The notes: generated by a model from the letters alone, not told the origin. Counted from the stretch's first letter, positions 11,065 through 23,230 are shown. The stretch: 64,000 nucleotides of DNA from Halicephalobus mephisto (GCA_009193035.1 SWDT01000200.1:144654-208653); one strand, 5' to 3'. Program-made: numbers and translations.

Positions 11065-12796
11065 ATGGTCGTCAACAAACCCTCTGCTATAAGCCCAAAC
11101 ATGAATAGATTCCGACTCGCCCATGCCAGTTTCCATCGCAGAATGCTCCATGAACAACACGCACCTAACGTAGAACCGGTAAGTTTGTCATTTATGAATT
11201 CTGAAAGCACCATTAACCAATCTCGTGGATGAAGAATGAATTAGGCCTTACGTGCTAGGACCACTACTTGCAACATGCCCTCCGAGGATAGAAATCACAG
11301 GAACTCCTGGATGGAAACCACTGGTCCTATTGCGAGTCATCTTCAGTTCGATTCTTAACCACGAGCTTCGTTAGTTGCCCTTAAAGCTCTCAATTTCTGC
11401 CATTTTTCCAACAGAAGAAAAATTAATCAAAAGAAAGTTTTTCTTGCCTGGATTATATAGAGCCGATTACCTTGCTGGGATTTCTTTCTTTCATCAATAC
11501 TTGCGTGAAGGATTCAATTTGCCTCTTTCTTCGAGGCTTGTGGTTTTACAGCCCTTGAAAAGCTTCCCAGAATAACCTTCCTTCGTTGCTTGTCTTTAGT
11601 CCTTGGATAATCAATCTGACTCCAGGACACCTGAGGAAGTTAATTGTCGTCGAACACATTGTAATTACAGCCAAAGTTTTGTGCTTTTCCGTTTTAAACC
11701 CTACGGATAATCTTTCCAAACCAACTTATTTTCCATTTATCCGTTATCCACCGCGTTCGCTCATCATCTCGAACCCCGAATTAATACCCATCCATTGCTA
11801 GCCATCATTCCTTCCAAACATTTTAAAGTCAGCCGTAAAAAGTCCAAATCCGAAGACATGAAGGATAAGGACAAGAGAGGAATCAAGAGATTCCCCTTCC
11901 ACATGCCCAAGAGTGACCCTACTTCACCAGCAGGGACCACCAAGATGGAGCAAAATTCTCTCCCACCTCTGGATTTCCACAAATACCTCAGTGGAAGGTG
12001 AGTGTTTATTTATTATGATTCATTCCAAAAATGGGATTTGGTCACGCTAAAGAGAATGCTTTTGTACAGATTCCCAAGAATTAATGCTTAATGAATTCAT
12101 TTTTTCAATATCAAACAAATTTTAATGGAAAGAAAATAATCATAATGATACCGAGGAAATCTATAAAAGACTCTCACTAGTTTTACTTTAATTTTCAGTC
12201 AACGACAAAAACTGTTTTCTTCTGGTACCCCTCCTCACACCCCTACCACCTTGAGTGTCGATACAGCTGTGGAAGCTATCCATAAGCAGAAAATTAATAG
12301 GTTGGTTTTAAACACGATAGGACAGGTTTACATTGATTTCGTTTCAGGACCTCCTCGAGTGGGTCAGCGAAAAAACGACTTTCTGGGTCCTCTGTCGAAG
12401 AAGGAGTTATACCTGTATCGGTTTCGCCTCTGGCTGGAGGGGCTTCAGCCGTAGTTTCCCCGAGTGGGGTGACTGCCACCTGCACAGCCGGGACAATCAT
12501 GAGTGTCCATCACACCCCCGCTTCCCCTAAGACCAGTGGCAACCCCTTCCAACCACCTAAAAGCAAATTCAAAATGGCACATGAGAGCTTTAGACAGCGC
12601 ATATTATTTGAACAATATGGCTTTGAGCCGGTCTATATCCCATCGGTTGAGTTAATCGCTAATCAGTGATGATTCCAGGTATTCATGACCAAAAAGCGGA
12701 CCGCTGACAGCAAATTCAGTGAATTCAAAGGAGGGGACCTCAACAAATACACTTCCCGGTCTTACATGATCAAGAACGGGAATGAGATTTTCGGAG
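11065..12796 (+). CDS. Candidate upstream alternative 5' exons of mec-2 (multi-exon N-terminus A)
   Basis: Plus-strand coding pieces: 11065-11178 (from ATG, ends at gtaagt), about 11829-11997 (acceptor unclear), 12199-12300, 12348 to about 12630, and 12679-12796. They encode basic, Ser/Pro-rich sequence without a known domain (RFPFHMPKSDPTSPAG; SGTPPHTPTTLSVDTA; VFMTKKRTADSKFSEF). The splice phases of the last four exons agree, and the final exon ends in phase 1 at ggag/gtaag. That is the phase needed to join the common MEC-2 exon at 16249. I therefore infer a long alternative N-terminus of MEC-2. A separate small gene is possible, because no stop with a poly(A) signal is seen but no transcript is available. 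The acceptor of the second exon is the weakest point. Confidence 0.45.
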
Positions 12797-13046
12797 GTAA
12801 GTTTCTTTTCACACCAGTTTCTAAGACAATCTTGCCCGAAATGAAATAAGCAAAAGTAACGAGTGCCATGAGTGTCCCCAATGAGTGAACCTAGCGTGTA
12901 GCAAAAAATGGTAAAACAAGTCCGGACAGCTCCAAATTCGAGGTTGTGTGCATTAGCCCGACAACCGAAATCTTGAGCATTTCTGGTTCCCTTTATTGAC
13001 GGAAACTAACATGTAAAATTGTTTCAATTGAAAAAGTTTGTTGAAA

Positions 13047-13170
13047 ATGGCTGCCAACATGATTCGGAAGATCTCCAAGCCCTCCGGAACCGAGCCGAGG
13101 AAATGCAGCGATTCCCTCTCCCCTAGGAGGTTCGTGAGGAGGAAAAAGCCTTCGCTCCATATCGCTCCAG
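13047..13170 (+). CDS. Candidate alternative first exon of mec-2 (N-terminus B)
   Basis: The exon starts with ATG and encodes 41 very basic residues (MAANMIRKISKPSG... ...RRKKPSLHIAP) and ends at ccag/gtcggt in phase 1. That phase joins in frame to the common MEC-2 exon at 16249 (reading ...APANIQND). No downstream partner other than mec-2 is apparent. The basic character would suit a membrane-proximal cytoplasmic start. Confidence 0.4.
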
Positions 13171-14931
13171 GTCGGTTTTCAATTGATTGCGGTCTCTGTT
13201 CCGAAGATGGCTTTTGGCTAAATAGACGGTTGAGGATTTGATCAAATCGATAGGATCTTGCATAGTTGACATCTGGTTCTGATACCCTTTTAGCCCGGAC
13301 TGAAACAAAGAAATTAGGTTAGTACTCTGTTGGAATTCCCCCATGTCAGAACTTGTATCTAAAGTGTCTGTAATTAGAAGGCCGTCAATACAAACTGAGA
13401 ATTTCCGTTATTTTCCAAAAACAACAAAGAATGCTTACGAATTATACCTTGGTTTGTTTATTTCACTTGTATCAACTTTAGTTCGGCAAAAATAAGATTT
13501 GTAATAACTTCGAAAATAAGATTTGTAATAACTTCAGAAATAAGATTTGTAATAACTTCAAAAATAAGTTACGTTGTTTCAAAGCTCTTTGGATGAGTGC
13601 CCCAAATTTGTATTTTACGTTTATCCAAAAATCCTTTAAAACAAGAAAATCCGCAAATCCAAGGTCTTGTAGTTTTTGTTTTGCGATCTGTCTTTCAAGA
13701 ACCAGTCAGACAGCTGTAATGATTACAAGAACCATTTTTAATTTAAAAAGCAATTGTTGCAATTGTCGAATTTGAAGCTGAAAAAAAGCGTTTTTCAAAC
13801 GAGAAGTACAAAGTTTGACAAGCAGGTGAAAAGACAACTTTGTTTTTTCATTCGCAACATATGAATTTACGCACATTAAACCAATTTTCCCCCTCCGGGA
13901 AAGCATTTAGGGAAATTAAACAGGATTTGGATGTGACTTCCAAGAGCTTCAAAGTAATCTTTGGTGCATTCAGAAGACCACCTTAATTCCGGGCACCTGT
14001 CTTATTAGACTGGAACTGCCCGGGAATGTCGTTATTTAATGTTGAAACGAGAAATAAAAACTTGGTTTTCCCGCAGAAAAGTAACATTTGCCTTTCCTTA
14101 ATAAACGACTTCCTGTTTGAAAAGCGTTCCAAAAATTCCATCAATCATCATTTTAACCACATTGAATAATTTTCTCCCTTGCCTCTGGCTAGATTGTTTT
14201 TGATGGCTTTTGAAATGAGGTGGTGACTTGGAATTGATTGACTGCCTTTGTTTTCACTATTGTTGTCTTTTTCTGGCATTTTCAGGACGAAAGGACGCTT
14301 GTAGACGTGAGATAAAGACCATAATTCTCCAATTTTTATGGATTCTATTTGATCTTGTTTTTTCACAGATCAAGTTTCATATCTGATTTTCGAACAATGC
14401 TTTGTCTCGCTTGAACAAAAGACCTGTAAAATCCTCCTGGGATATCTATTTCATTTTCTGTATTTTCGGTGACAGTAAAAGTGAATTTGAATTTTCTCTC
14501 GCTCGGCATCTTTAGAAAAAACTGGAAATTGGCTCAAGTGGGCTCATTTACTACTTGCTTCTTGCATCATAATTTTCTTCCGTCGGACTTTTATTTGTTT
14601 TTTAGTCTTGAAAATTCAATAGTTTGCTCACATTTAGATTTAGATGATGAACCTAGCCTTGAACATGTCACGCAAGAATTTTCATTTTGGATTTGGTTTC
14701 AAGGCAGTTAATTTAGAATTATTCGGCGTTTACTGTGAATTTTTAGTTTTTTTACTTTTCTGATGTCATTATTGGCCTTAAAATTCCAAAATTTTGAGAT
14801 CTGTGGTTTCTGATTCAGGAAAACACCGTCCGCGGAATTTCTAAATCTTGATTGTCTTCACGGAATTGACGGTTTTCATGGTTTTTAATCTCTCTGTTTA
14901 GATTTTTGCATAATTAAATGTAACACGGGTA
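13171..14931. other. mec-2 upstream intronic/promoter sequence with a 24-bp tandem repeat
   Basis: No other exon is supported here. At 13488-13569 a 24-bp unit (aaaataagatttgtaataac plus ttcg/ttca) is repeated a little more than three times. The remainder is AT-rich and probably contains promoter elements for the next alternative first exon. Confidence 0.5.
13488..13569. repeat. 24-bp tandem repeat, about 3.4 copies
   Basis: Three consecutive near-identical 24-base units, each containing ataagatttgtaataact, differ by one base each, followed by a partial fourth. It lies in non-coding sequence between candidate mec-2 first exons. Confidence 0.8.
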
Positions 14932-15253
14932 ATGACGTCGGAAGAACAACCTCAGACTTCATGGATGGTGGAGCAGATCCAGGATCTCCAGAATCCACCA
15001 AGGAGCCAAACTCCTTCTACCATCTCCTCCACTCCTCATCGATTCTCCCAGCGATCGAGGAAATTGAGCTCCCGAGCTGAGACTGGGTCGATAATGAGTC
15101 GGAAGAGGTCCATGATGCAGAGGATGAATGACATCGAACAGTGGGATATCTCCAGGAAGTCGACTGCCACCAATACTCCCTTGTTAGGGAATAATGGATC
15201 TTCTAGGAAGGAGAAGAAAAGTGCATCCTCTATGAGGATTGATTTGCTTAGCG
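14932..15253 (+). CDS. Candidate alternative first exon of mec-2 (N-terminus C)
   Basis: The exon has 107 codons from ATG, rich in Ser/Arg/Gln (TSEEQPQTSWMVEQIQDL... SRKLSSRAETGSIMSRKRS), ending at agcg/gtaatc in phase 1. This is the phase required to join the common exon at 16249. There is no recognised domain. The inference that it is an alternative MEC-2 start rests on phase, position and the absence of another downstream partner. Confidence 0.5.
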
Positions 15254-15498
15254 GTAATCTTCACTTATTCAGTGCAGTTTCCAAGTCCCCTCATTTTTAA
15301 ATACTTTCTTTTTGCCGATCAAATTCTCTTAGATGCGCCCAAAGTCATGCATTTCTAACTTCTCCTTTACTGTCTCCCTTGCTTATGTATGAGTTCAATT
15401 TCTCCGAAAGGTACTATCAGCTGGACAATTAGGAATTCATAGAGCTCGCCATTGTTGGAATTTTACTCTTCCGGAATAGTCGTTTGAAGTTATTTCTG

Positions 15499-18400
15499 AT
15501 GGCAGCTGTGTCCTCTGCCAGAAACAGTGTAGTTTCTCTTGTTTCCACCACTGGCTCCGGAATCACCCAAACTAGGGATTCCAGGAGAGTGGAAACGAAA
15601 TTGCTAGAAGATGAAGGCGTTATTCTTCCTTCCAGCAGCTCCAAAGATGACGATATTCTCAGTGAATCCAGCGATGATATCGAGACTATAGCTATGCAGA
15701 CTCTAGAGCATATTAGGGAAGATGTAGGTAGATTAGAAAATCTGTTGTAGCGTCAATTTCCGATTTAGCCGTCAAAGTCCATAACAGCCCAGTTCGATAG
15801 CTCCCGAGGAAAGCTCAGCTCCAGCGACGCTTCCATCTGTGCAGAAACGCGGTCGAACAACCGCATCCCTGAGTCTAGTCCTTCTGTAGACAGCAAAAAA
15901 CTCTCCAACAATCTGGCGAATTCCACAAATTCTAAAAAAATCCGAGAAAAAGACCCAGAACGAGCCGAGGACGAAGAACAAGGTTATCTTTTCTGTCCTT
16001 TCATTCCATCCTTGAAACAATGGAATGAAAATAAAACCGCCTTAGGATACATAAGTATTTTAAGTTTGCATTGGGAAGTAACTGCCGAAAAGGGATTTAG
16101 GTTTCACCGCTTTTCCTCTTTGTTTCCGTAAAATCTCCTTTGTAGTTTTAGAATTTTTTCATTGTTAAAAGTGCCATGAGCAAACCAGTCAAAAGGACCA
16201 CTTTTGATAACATTAAGAAACGCCGGCCTCAAACGTTTAATCTTGCAGCGAATATCCAAAATGACTTTGGCATCTGCGGATGGATTCTGACTATACTTTC
16301 TTATATTTTAATCTTCTTCACACTGCCCATATCTGCTTGCATGTGCATCAAGGTAACGATGAATTATTTCAGTTGCGATTAATCAAGGATTATTTCCAGG
16401 TTGTTCAAGAATACGAAAGAGCAGTCATCTTCAGACTCGGTCGTCTGATGCCCGGTGGAGCTAAAGGACCTGGTATCTTCTTCATTGTCCCCTGCATTGA
16501 CAGCTACAGGAAGGTCGATCTTCGAGTGTTGTCTTTTGAAGTCCCTCCTCAGGAAATCCTTTCGAAAGGTTCGTTTTTATCCGAAAATCAATAACTGAAA
16601 TAATTGCCTTGTTTAGACAGTGTAACAGTGGCTGTCGATGCAGTTGTATACTTTAGAATTTCAAATGCAACAATTTCTGTCACTAACGTTGAGGATTCCT
16701 CCAGATCTACAAAACTACTCGCTCAAACATCTCTCAGGAATATCCTCGGTACAAAAACCTTGGCGGAAATGCTGAGTGATCGTGAGGCGATCTCTCTCCA
16801 GATGCAGGCCACCTTGGACGAGGCAACCGAGCCCTGGGGAGTCAAGGTAGAGAGAGTAGAGGTCAAGGATGTCAGACTGCCCATCCAACTCCAGAGAGCC
16901 ATGGCCGCCGAAGCAGAAGCTGCGCGTGAGGCCAGAGCCAAGGTCATCGTCGCTGAAGGGGAGCAGAAGGCCTCCCGAGCACTGAAGGAGGCTGCTGAAG
17001 TCATCGCTGAGAGTCCTTCAGCTTTGCAATTAAGATATCTACAAACATTGAACTCCATCAGTGCTGAGAAAAACAGGTAGGGATTTATTTTCAAGTTCTT
17101 CACAAAGGGAAATTTCAGTACCATCATCTTCCCGTTCCCGATCGACTTGCTCCAGAGCTTCTTCCACAGACCTGCCCCGAAATTGTAAATTTTTTAATTT
17201 TTATTCATTTAAATTCGCTTTGCATTTGCTTTTTTGCTTTAGGTCAGAGCAATCGTACGGCACTGCTGGTCCCTCAGGCATCGCTTCCACAACGATCTCA
17301 ATGAAACCACACATTTCTTAATTCAAAATATTATTTGATTTTTAAATTGCTTCAGTCTTGTGTTTTCATTACTGTGCAATAAAATAATTCCTTACAAATA
17401 TCGTTTCCGAATTAAGCGAGGAACCACCTCCGCTTCCGAAAAAAATCCGCTCCTGCTGCCTCTACAAGTACCCCGACTGGGTCCAGAGCATGGTGTCAGG
17501 GCGTACAGACCACTCCCACAATCATTCACAGATTCCGCAGCAGCCCTGGCCGCCGTCCCAGAATCTACAGATGAGTTCTGCACCGTCCACCACCAACATC
17601 AGTGGCCAGCGACAGGGCCAGTTCACAGGGTGGGTAATTCCCAGTAGAAATTGTCTGGATAGTGACTAAAAAGGAACAACTTTATGCATTTCCTGGATAC
17701 TGTTCAAAACATCCATTGTAGCAAAACAAAACAAATAGTGTCCAGAAAATTCCGAAAACTGTTTTTTTGCAATCACTATCTATGCAATTCGTATTAAAGG
17801 AGCACAACACGAATCTATGCTAGGTGCTGGACATCACGTCAGGACTATGGACTCGCATATATAATTCATTTTGTAAATTTGTGGTGTTATATCTAGCAAT
17901 ATTACATTTTAGTGCCGAAATGCCGCAATAATTTATGCGGTGCGAGTATCAAAGAAAAAACTGCACTTCGGGGACTAAAATTAAAGATAAAGTGTGAAAA
18001 CGATTGAGTGGTTCTGACACGCTTCTCAGTCATGCCAATCATTTATGTAAATTCGTGTCGTGATCCTTTAACCTTATAAAGTTCAACCCAATTCCCGCTT
18101 GAGCACCTTCCAAGTTGAACTTTATCTAATTTCCGTCAAAAGTTCAGATAAAGGGTATCCATTAATCATAGTGATTGGATAATTGTCTCTTGCTGACTTC
18201 TCTTGGAGTTGAATTTAACGGGCTCTAGAGTGGAGGATCAGCTTGCCCACAATGTGACACATGACGCCGCGGCTTTCCGCAACAAGCACTTTTGATCTGC
18301 GAGAAAAGTGAAAATCAAAACAGGCCAAAGCTGGCGGGGGAATATTATCCGTTTATTTTCCGTGATCCATCCGTCTTCATGTGATCCTCCAGGGACTTTG

Positions 18401-21400
18401 TACAGTTTAAAGACGATCTGTTGACGTTTTTGAGAATTTGATTGTTTTTGAAATCCGAAACCGTTTTTGCCTGGGGCAACTGTCCAATCGGTTTTCCGTT
18501 CTCCCCCCGAGAGTAATGACTCAAATTTTGTAGTAAAATAAGTTTGCAACATCTTGTTTTACTATTTCCGAAACGTCGTGTCGCATTTTCTTTGTTTTTG
18601 TGCTAATATTGGCTCTTTTGGATTTTATGAAAGGCATTGAAATTGAAGGGAGGACTGCCCGAGGGAGATTGGGAGATAAAGAGATTTCAAGCCGTAAAGA
18701 TATGAATTGCGTCAAGAGAATGCGGGAGCATTCCATCGAGATTCAGCTCAGCAAAGACGAGCTAGATTGGTTCGTTCTCCATTTAACACAATTATTAGAT
18801 AGTAATTGCCTTCATAAACGTGTTTCGAGTGTTTTTGATAGATTGCGATTGTTCATAACTCGGCGTATAATGAACCAATTTTAAAATAGTTTTTACCAAC
18901 TTTTTTATTGCCTCTTGAAGTTTTTTGTATGAATTTAAAAAATTCGAAATATATTCATTCCCAATGTTACTTTTTTGTCATTTTTAAAATTTATTCTCAT
19001 TCAGCTTAAAATGTAGATTTCGTAAGCTAAAAATAATAATTCTTTGAATGAAATTCAAAAATAAATAGAAATCAATGAAATTTTTAAATTAGTACAGAAA
19101 AAGTGATTTTCGAATATTTAATAGAATGTTTTTAACTGGGTCCATTATACACGAAGTTAAGCTCTTGTTATAGATCAAAAATACTTGAAACAATTTATAG
19201 TGATATTCAAGGACTAACAATGACCCTAGATAAGACTTGTGGGTGCTTCAGGTACTAACACGAAAGTTATTTTCTGTATTTAAAACTATCTTAATTCTAT
19301 AATTTCCAGCATTCGTGAAGCCGCAGCGAATCCTTCAACTTCTCAGTACGGTGGCACGCAGACCAGTGATCCGAGTAAGTGAGTATCTCGAATGTCTCTG
19401 CATTTTTGATTTCACTATTCTTCTTCAACCGTTTCTTTGTCGAAGAATTAACACCAACTTGTCGATGTCAATTCGCTTACATATGATTTCCCCTCAGGAC
19501 CATGCAAAGAGTACTATTTTGAGGCTTTTCGCTTGGTCCTGAGTGGAAACCATATATATGGGATTTTGCATATTAGTCAAGTAGCATTATCCTTTGTTTA
19601 ATTCGTATTTCAGATCAGACTTATCGAAATCCCAATAAAGCCTCGTCTTCTCGACCTTCACAGCTTCCATTTCCTCGCCAGTCTTCGAGCGCTTCGCTGT
19701 TAAAACAAGCTTTGGCAAATAGAATTACTCCCTTGCTTTCCAATGGACAACAAAAGGACCCTGGGACGACTGAAAGTGAACAAGGGTCAAGGAGGTTAAG
19801 TATGAGGAAGGGCAGTGACACTGGAAGTGAGATGAGCAAATCCATTTTGACGAATCCCGCTTGGTACAGAGACCCAGAAGGAAGAACCGGGTTCAAACCC
19901 CCTGGATGGGAGAAACAGTTTGAAGGGAAAAGAAGTCCGGAGATAAAACAGCTCACGAAGAAGGAGTATTCTGTTCCAAGTGAAAAGAAGCCTCAACAAC
20001 CCGCTTCCTCGTCCTCCAAATCAAGCTCAAAATCGCCAGTAAGAACACCTGCAGCTTTTCCCGGGAAAGAAAAATCCAGTAAACCCTCTTCTTACAGCTC
20101 TCCTTCTCTATTCTGTCTCTCTGGAGGAAACACAAATTCAATGACGGTTAGTGAATATGAGAATGTGGTCGAGGACCAGTCTAACGAAGTCCAACAGAAG
20201 CAGCAAAAGGAAATCAAAAGTCCGAAGCAACGGAGGAGTTCATCTGGGGGATCTCCTTCAAAAATAAGTAATGTCGAAGTGAAGATAAGAAAAGAAAAGT
20301 CGGCTACTGAATTAAAGTCGAATTCCTCTCCAAAATCTAATCTTATTTCCTTGAGCAATAAGAATAAAGAACCTCCAAAAGACAAGAGCTTTCCTCTAGA
20401 CGATATCATATTAGACGCTACTACAGCTGCTGCAATCACTGGAAGTCATTCTGGGGTGGTCCTAACAAGAGCTCCAAGTTCTACAAAATCCCCCAGTTCT
20501 CCATTAAGAGAAGTCAACAAATCTAGTAAATCTAAAGGAGAAGAAGAACTTAAAAAGGAACTCAATATGGACCTTAATTCTCCCCTTTCTAAGTCTACAC
20601 CTGAACAGAGGATCCACAGAAGAGACTCATCTCAGTCGGACACGAGTAAGTTCTCCCACAAATCGGTCACCTTTTCTGATCAAGTGGAAGTGAACGAGAT
20701 CGAACGACTCCAGAGACGGCGATCTCGAGGAGAGTTCAACTCCAGCAGTGAAGATGAGACCGTCATCGACCTGGATGAACATCTGATTCCGATCCGAAGA
20801 GCATTAAGAGACAAGAAGGAGAAAAAAGAATTCTCAATGGAGAAACAGCCAGTCATCAAGATCGAAATTCAGAATCCTCCAGAGGACAGAATCAATCCAA
20901 ATGACAACGAAATGGAAACTCTCAGAACCGCAAGTGTTTCTCCGTTTCAACGATCCGCAAGTGACATTCCAGAAGTCTCTCCCACTCCTAACTCGAGATC
21001 CTGGTCGATGGAAGATGATGACACCAGGACTCAAAATCAAAGAATGAGCTTCAATACAGTGTCAGAATTCCAGCCCATTCCAATGCCCTTAGAAGATGTC
21101 AAGTTGAACAGAACGAATTCTCCTTACTTGCCATCCAGTCAGATGGAAGAATCCATGGACTCGCTTCAACTACTCCAACTGAATGCACCTTTCCCTAGAC
21201 CCCCAGGGATGTCAGAAGACGAGTGGAGAGCCATGATTCAATCCATCTATGTGGCTGAAACCTCTTCGGCAATCGATGACTTCAACAACATGAGAGATGC
21301 CAGAGAGGGAGAGTCGGATTCACTTCAGAGTTATTATTTGGAAGACGTTTACGGGCCTGACATTTACCAGCAACTTCAGGAACATCTTCCTGGAAGTGTC

Positions 21401-23122
21401 GCTAGAGTAGTCAGAGATGAGATGTTGGCCGGATATGGTAGACAAGAAGACGGATCAAGTGGAAGACAGCTGGACGATTGGGAGAGGCTACTCATCGGAT
21501 CTTTGACGAGACTCCATGCAGAAGATTCCGACAACGGATCTGGAAATTTGAGTGAGTTAATAAGGTGTAAAAAGCATGGAACAAATTTGTGCTGGTTACT
21601 GGATATCATGTCAGAGCCATTAATTTGTAGATCTGATTCAGTCAGTAGATTTCCGGTGTTATATTCACTAATCTAGCATTTTCGGCATCAAAGGAAAACT
21701 CACTTTTATAAACTAAAAAATATCTTATATAAATGAATGGTTATAACGCAAATCTTTGTGATTTTAACCACTGACATAAATTTACATTGTACTTTTTCGA
21801 TTTGTTATAAAATCAACTTATTTCAGCACCTCAATCGCCTCGAATGCCCGTAGGTTTTTATAAACAACAGCCTCTGGTCAGATCAGCATCTGGATACTTG
21901 GAAGAGAATCAGTTCAATAATATGGGAAGGAATGGTGACATGAACAAGACGGACTACGATGCTTCTGCAGAGATTTCCCCGACCGACTCTAGAGCCGGAG
22001 TAGGGAGGACAATTCAAGAAAGCAGTAAGCAAAAGTCCAGTATTCCTGAAAGGAAGGCTCCAGAGTTGCCCACTCCGACAGCTAGCCACATCCCAAGACC
22101 GATTGAACCCGTCACTTCCCCGAGAAGACAACCACAGTCTCAGTCGTCGATGAGAAGCCCGACCAGGTCCAGTTCTTCGAATCTCAGAAACACGAATTCA
22201 GAGAACTTGGCTGAAAATATCAGTTCTACCCTCCCGTTGGATTCTAGTTACGGTAGTCAAACAACGGCGAGGATCGACTCCTCCATCGAGAGAAGCGAGT
22301 TCTCCAGAATTCCAATTGGAGCAACAACTTCCGGAATCATCACGGAGTCCATGATCACTGAGAAGAATTCAGATACAGGGATGCGGGGTTCTGAAGACAG
22401 GAATGTGTTTTCGCCAATTTCGAAGACGGGAATTCCTTCTCCCACCCATTCCAAAGGTTCCAGTTTCGGAAGTAACGAGACCATCCGACAAGGTAAATTT
22501 TATTTTTAAATCTGCTCATTACTTCTCGGTTACAGTGTCCAGACCTACATTTATTCATCAAGAACCCAAGCCTGGCGACTCCTCCCCGGCCAAGTACAAA
22601 GTGAAAATAACGTCTCCACAATCGGACTTTAAACGCTTCACTTCCGGCCCGACCCTCAAATCCGATCTTCAAAGCAATCCGTCATCCATTCAACAGTCTT
22701 TCTACGACAACGTCAGTCCTTCTAACGTCCTCGTCACGAATGTCTCTGTAAATCTGCAGCCTACTCAGAGTCCGAGAAACAGAGTTGGAGTGGTGACAAC
22801 TAGAGTCATAGCTTCGACGACCCCTCATCCCACTCCGTCCGCACCTTCTGCAAGTCAATTCAGCACTATAGATTCAAGGCAAAAAACTCCAGTTTCAAGT
22901 CCCGAAGAAGACCGATTGAAAGAAAAGTTCGTCCGGATGTACGGACAAAGAAAAGTCTCAATTGCGGATTCCGAAGAAGAAGAGGCCCCGAAAGACCCCA
23001 AGCCCTCGAGAGATCGAAAACAGAGCTTCGAAAGCCTTCTTTCCACAGATTCAAGGGAATCTGTCGTTTCTGCTGTCAGCTACAGAGCTGAAAACAAAGT
23101 CCGCAGGTACTTCAATTACTAA
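15499..23122 (+). CDS. mec-2: MEC-2 stomatin-like mechanosensory protein, long isoform
   Basis: Exons 15499-15723, 15769-15982, 16249-16352, 16400-16568, 16617-17076, 17119-17184, 17417-17629, 19310-19374, 19614-21551, 21827-22492 and 22536-23122 join in frame to about 1568 residues. The N-terminus ([20 protein letters not shown]) and the core match C. elegans MEC-2. The core has a hydrophobic hairpin with the conserved proline ([13 protein letters not shown]), then the PHB/stomatin domain ([53 protein letters not shown]), then [14 protein letters not shown]. In C. elegans MEC-2 binds cholesterol and boosts the MEC-4 touch channel. The tail beyond about residue 550 is Ser/Pro-rich and disordered. 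The end is uncertain: splicing at 23105/23106 to an exon at about 23219 would change the last residues. Confidence 0.88.
16176..16352 (+). CDS. mec-2: Alternative 5' end of the common mec-2 exon (N-terminus D)
   Basis: An ATG at 16176 opens 24 codons ([20 protein letters not shown]...) that read straight through the cttgcag acceptor at 16248 into the common MEC-2 sequence ANIQND. The result would be a short MEC-2 with a basic N-terminus directly before the membrane hairpin. This would need its own promoter in the 15983-16175 interval. It is plausible but unproven. Confidence 0.45.
17243..17321 (+). CDS. mec-2: Alternative terminal exon of mec-2 (short isoform)
   Basis: After the exon ending at 17184 (phase 2), the acceptor tttgctttag at 17233-17242 opens an in-frame exon. 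It codes for [19 protein letters not shown] and a few more residues and ends TAA at 17319-17321. It skips the [12 protein letters not shown] exon at 17417 and gives a protein of about 438 residues, close to the length of the classical C. elegans MEC-2 form. Intron retention at 17185 would instead stop immediately (TTG TAA). Confidence 0.55.
18076..18125. repeat. Perfect 12-bp inverted repeat
   Basis: ataaagttcaac at 18076-18087 is exactly complemented by gttgaactttat at 18114-18125, with a 26-base spacer. In RNA it would form a hairpin within the large mec-2 intron. Confidence 0.7.
18815..19205. repeat. Foldback (MITE-like) repeat, copy B, in mec-2 intron
   Basis: The left end (gtgtttcgagtgtttttgat, then cgtataatgaacc) is complemented by the right end (ccattatacacgaag, then atcaaaaatacttgaaaca), and the centre is palindromic around gcttaaaatg..cgtaagc. 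Read in reverse it aligns in many blocks with 3085-3475. No ORF. It is interpreted as a non-autonomous inverted-repeat element inserted in the intron. Confidence 0.55.
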
Positions 23123-23230
23123 TTATCCTTGTTTTCGAACGGCTTCGCTTGGCATTTTGAACAATAAAAACTTATTCATTAGTTCGTGCTGTACAGAGAT
23201 AAATAACATTGCATTCAGGACAAGGAATCT

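Larger units (their letters stand above)
17630..19309. other. Large mec-2 intron (1.7 kb) with repeats
   Basis: No exon is supported. It contains a 12-bp perfect inverted repeat (ataaagttcaac / gttgaactttat, 18076-18125), a short palindromic ccgca..tgcgg near 17924, a foldback element at about 18815-19205, and a segment around 17820-17930 that resembles the intron at 21590-21690. The size and position make it a candidate for regulated splicing of the long tail. Confidence 0.6.

Noticed and set aside
18238..18884. Open frames inside the large mec-2 intron
   Set aside because: No phase-compatible splice sites with mec-2 exons and part overlaps the foldback repeat.
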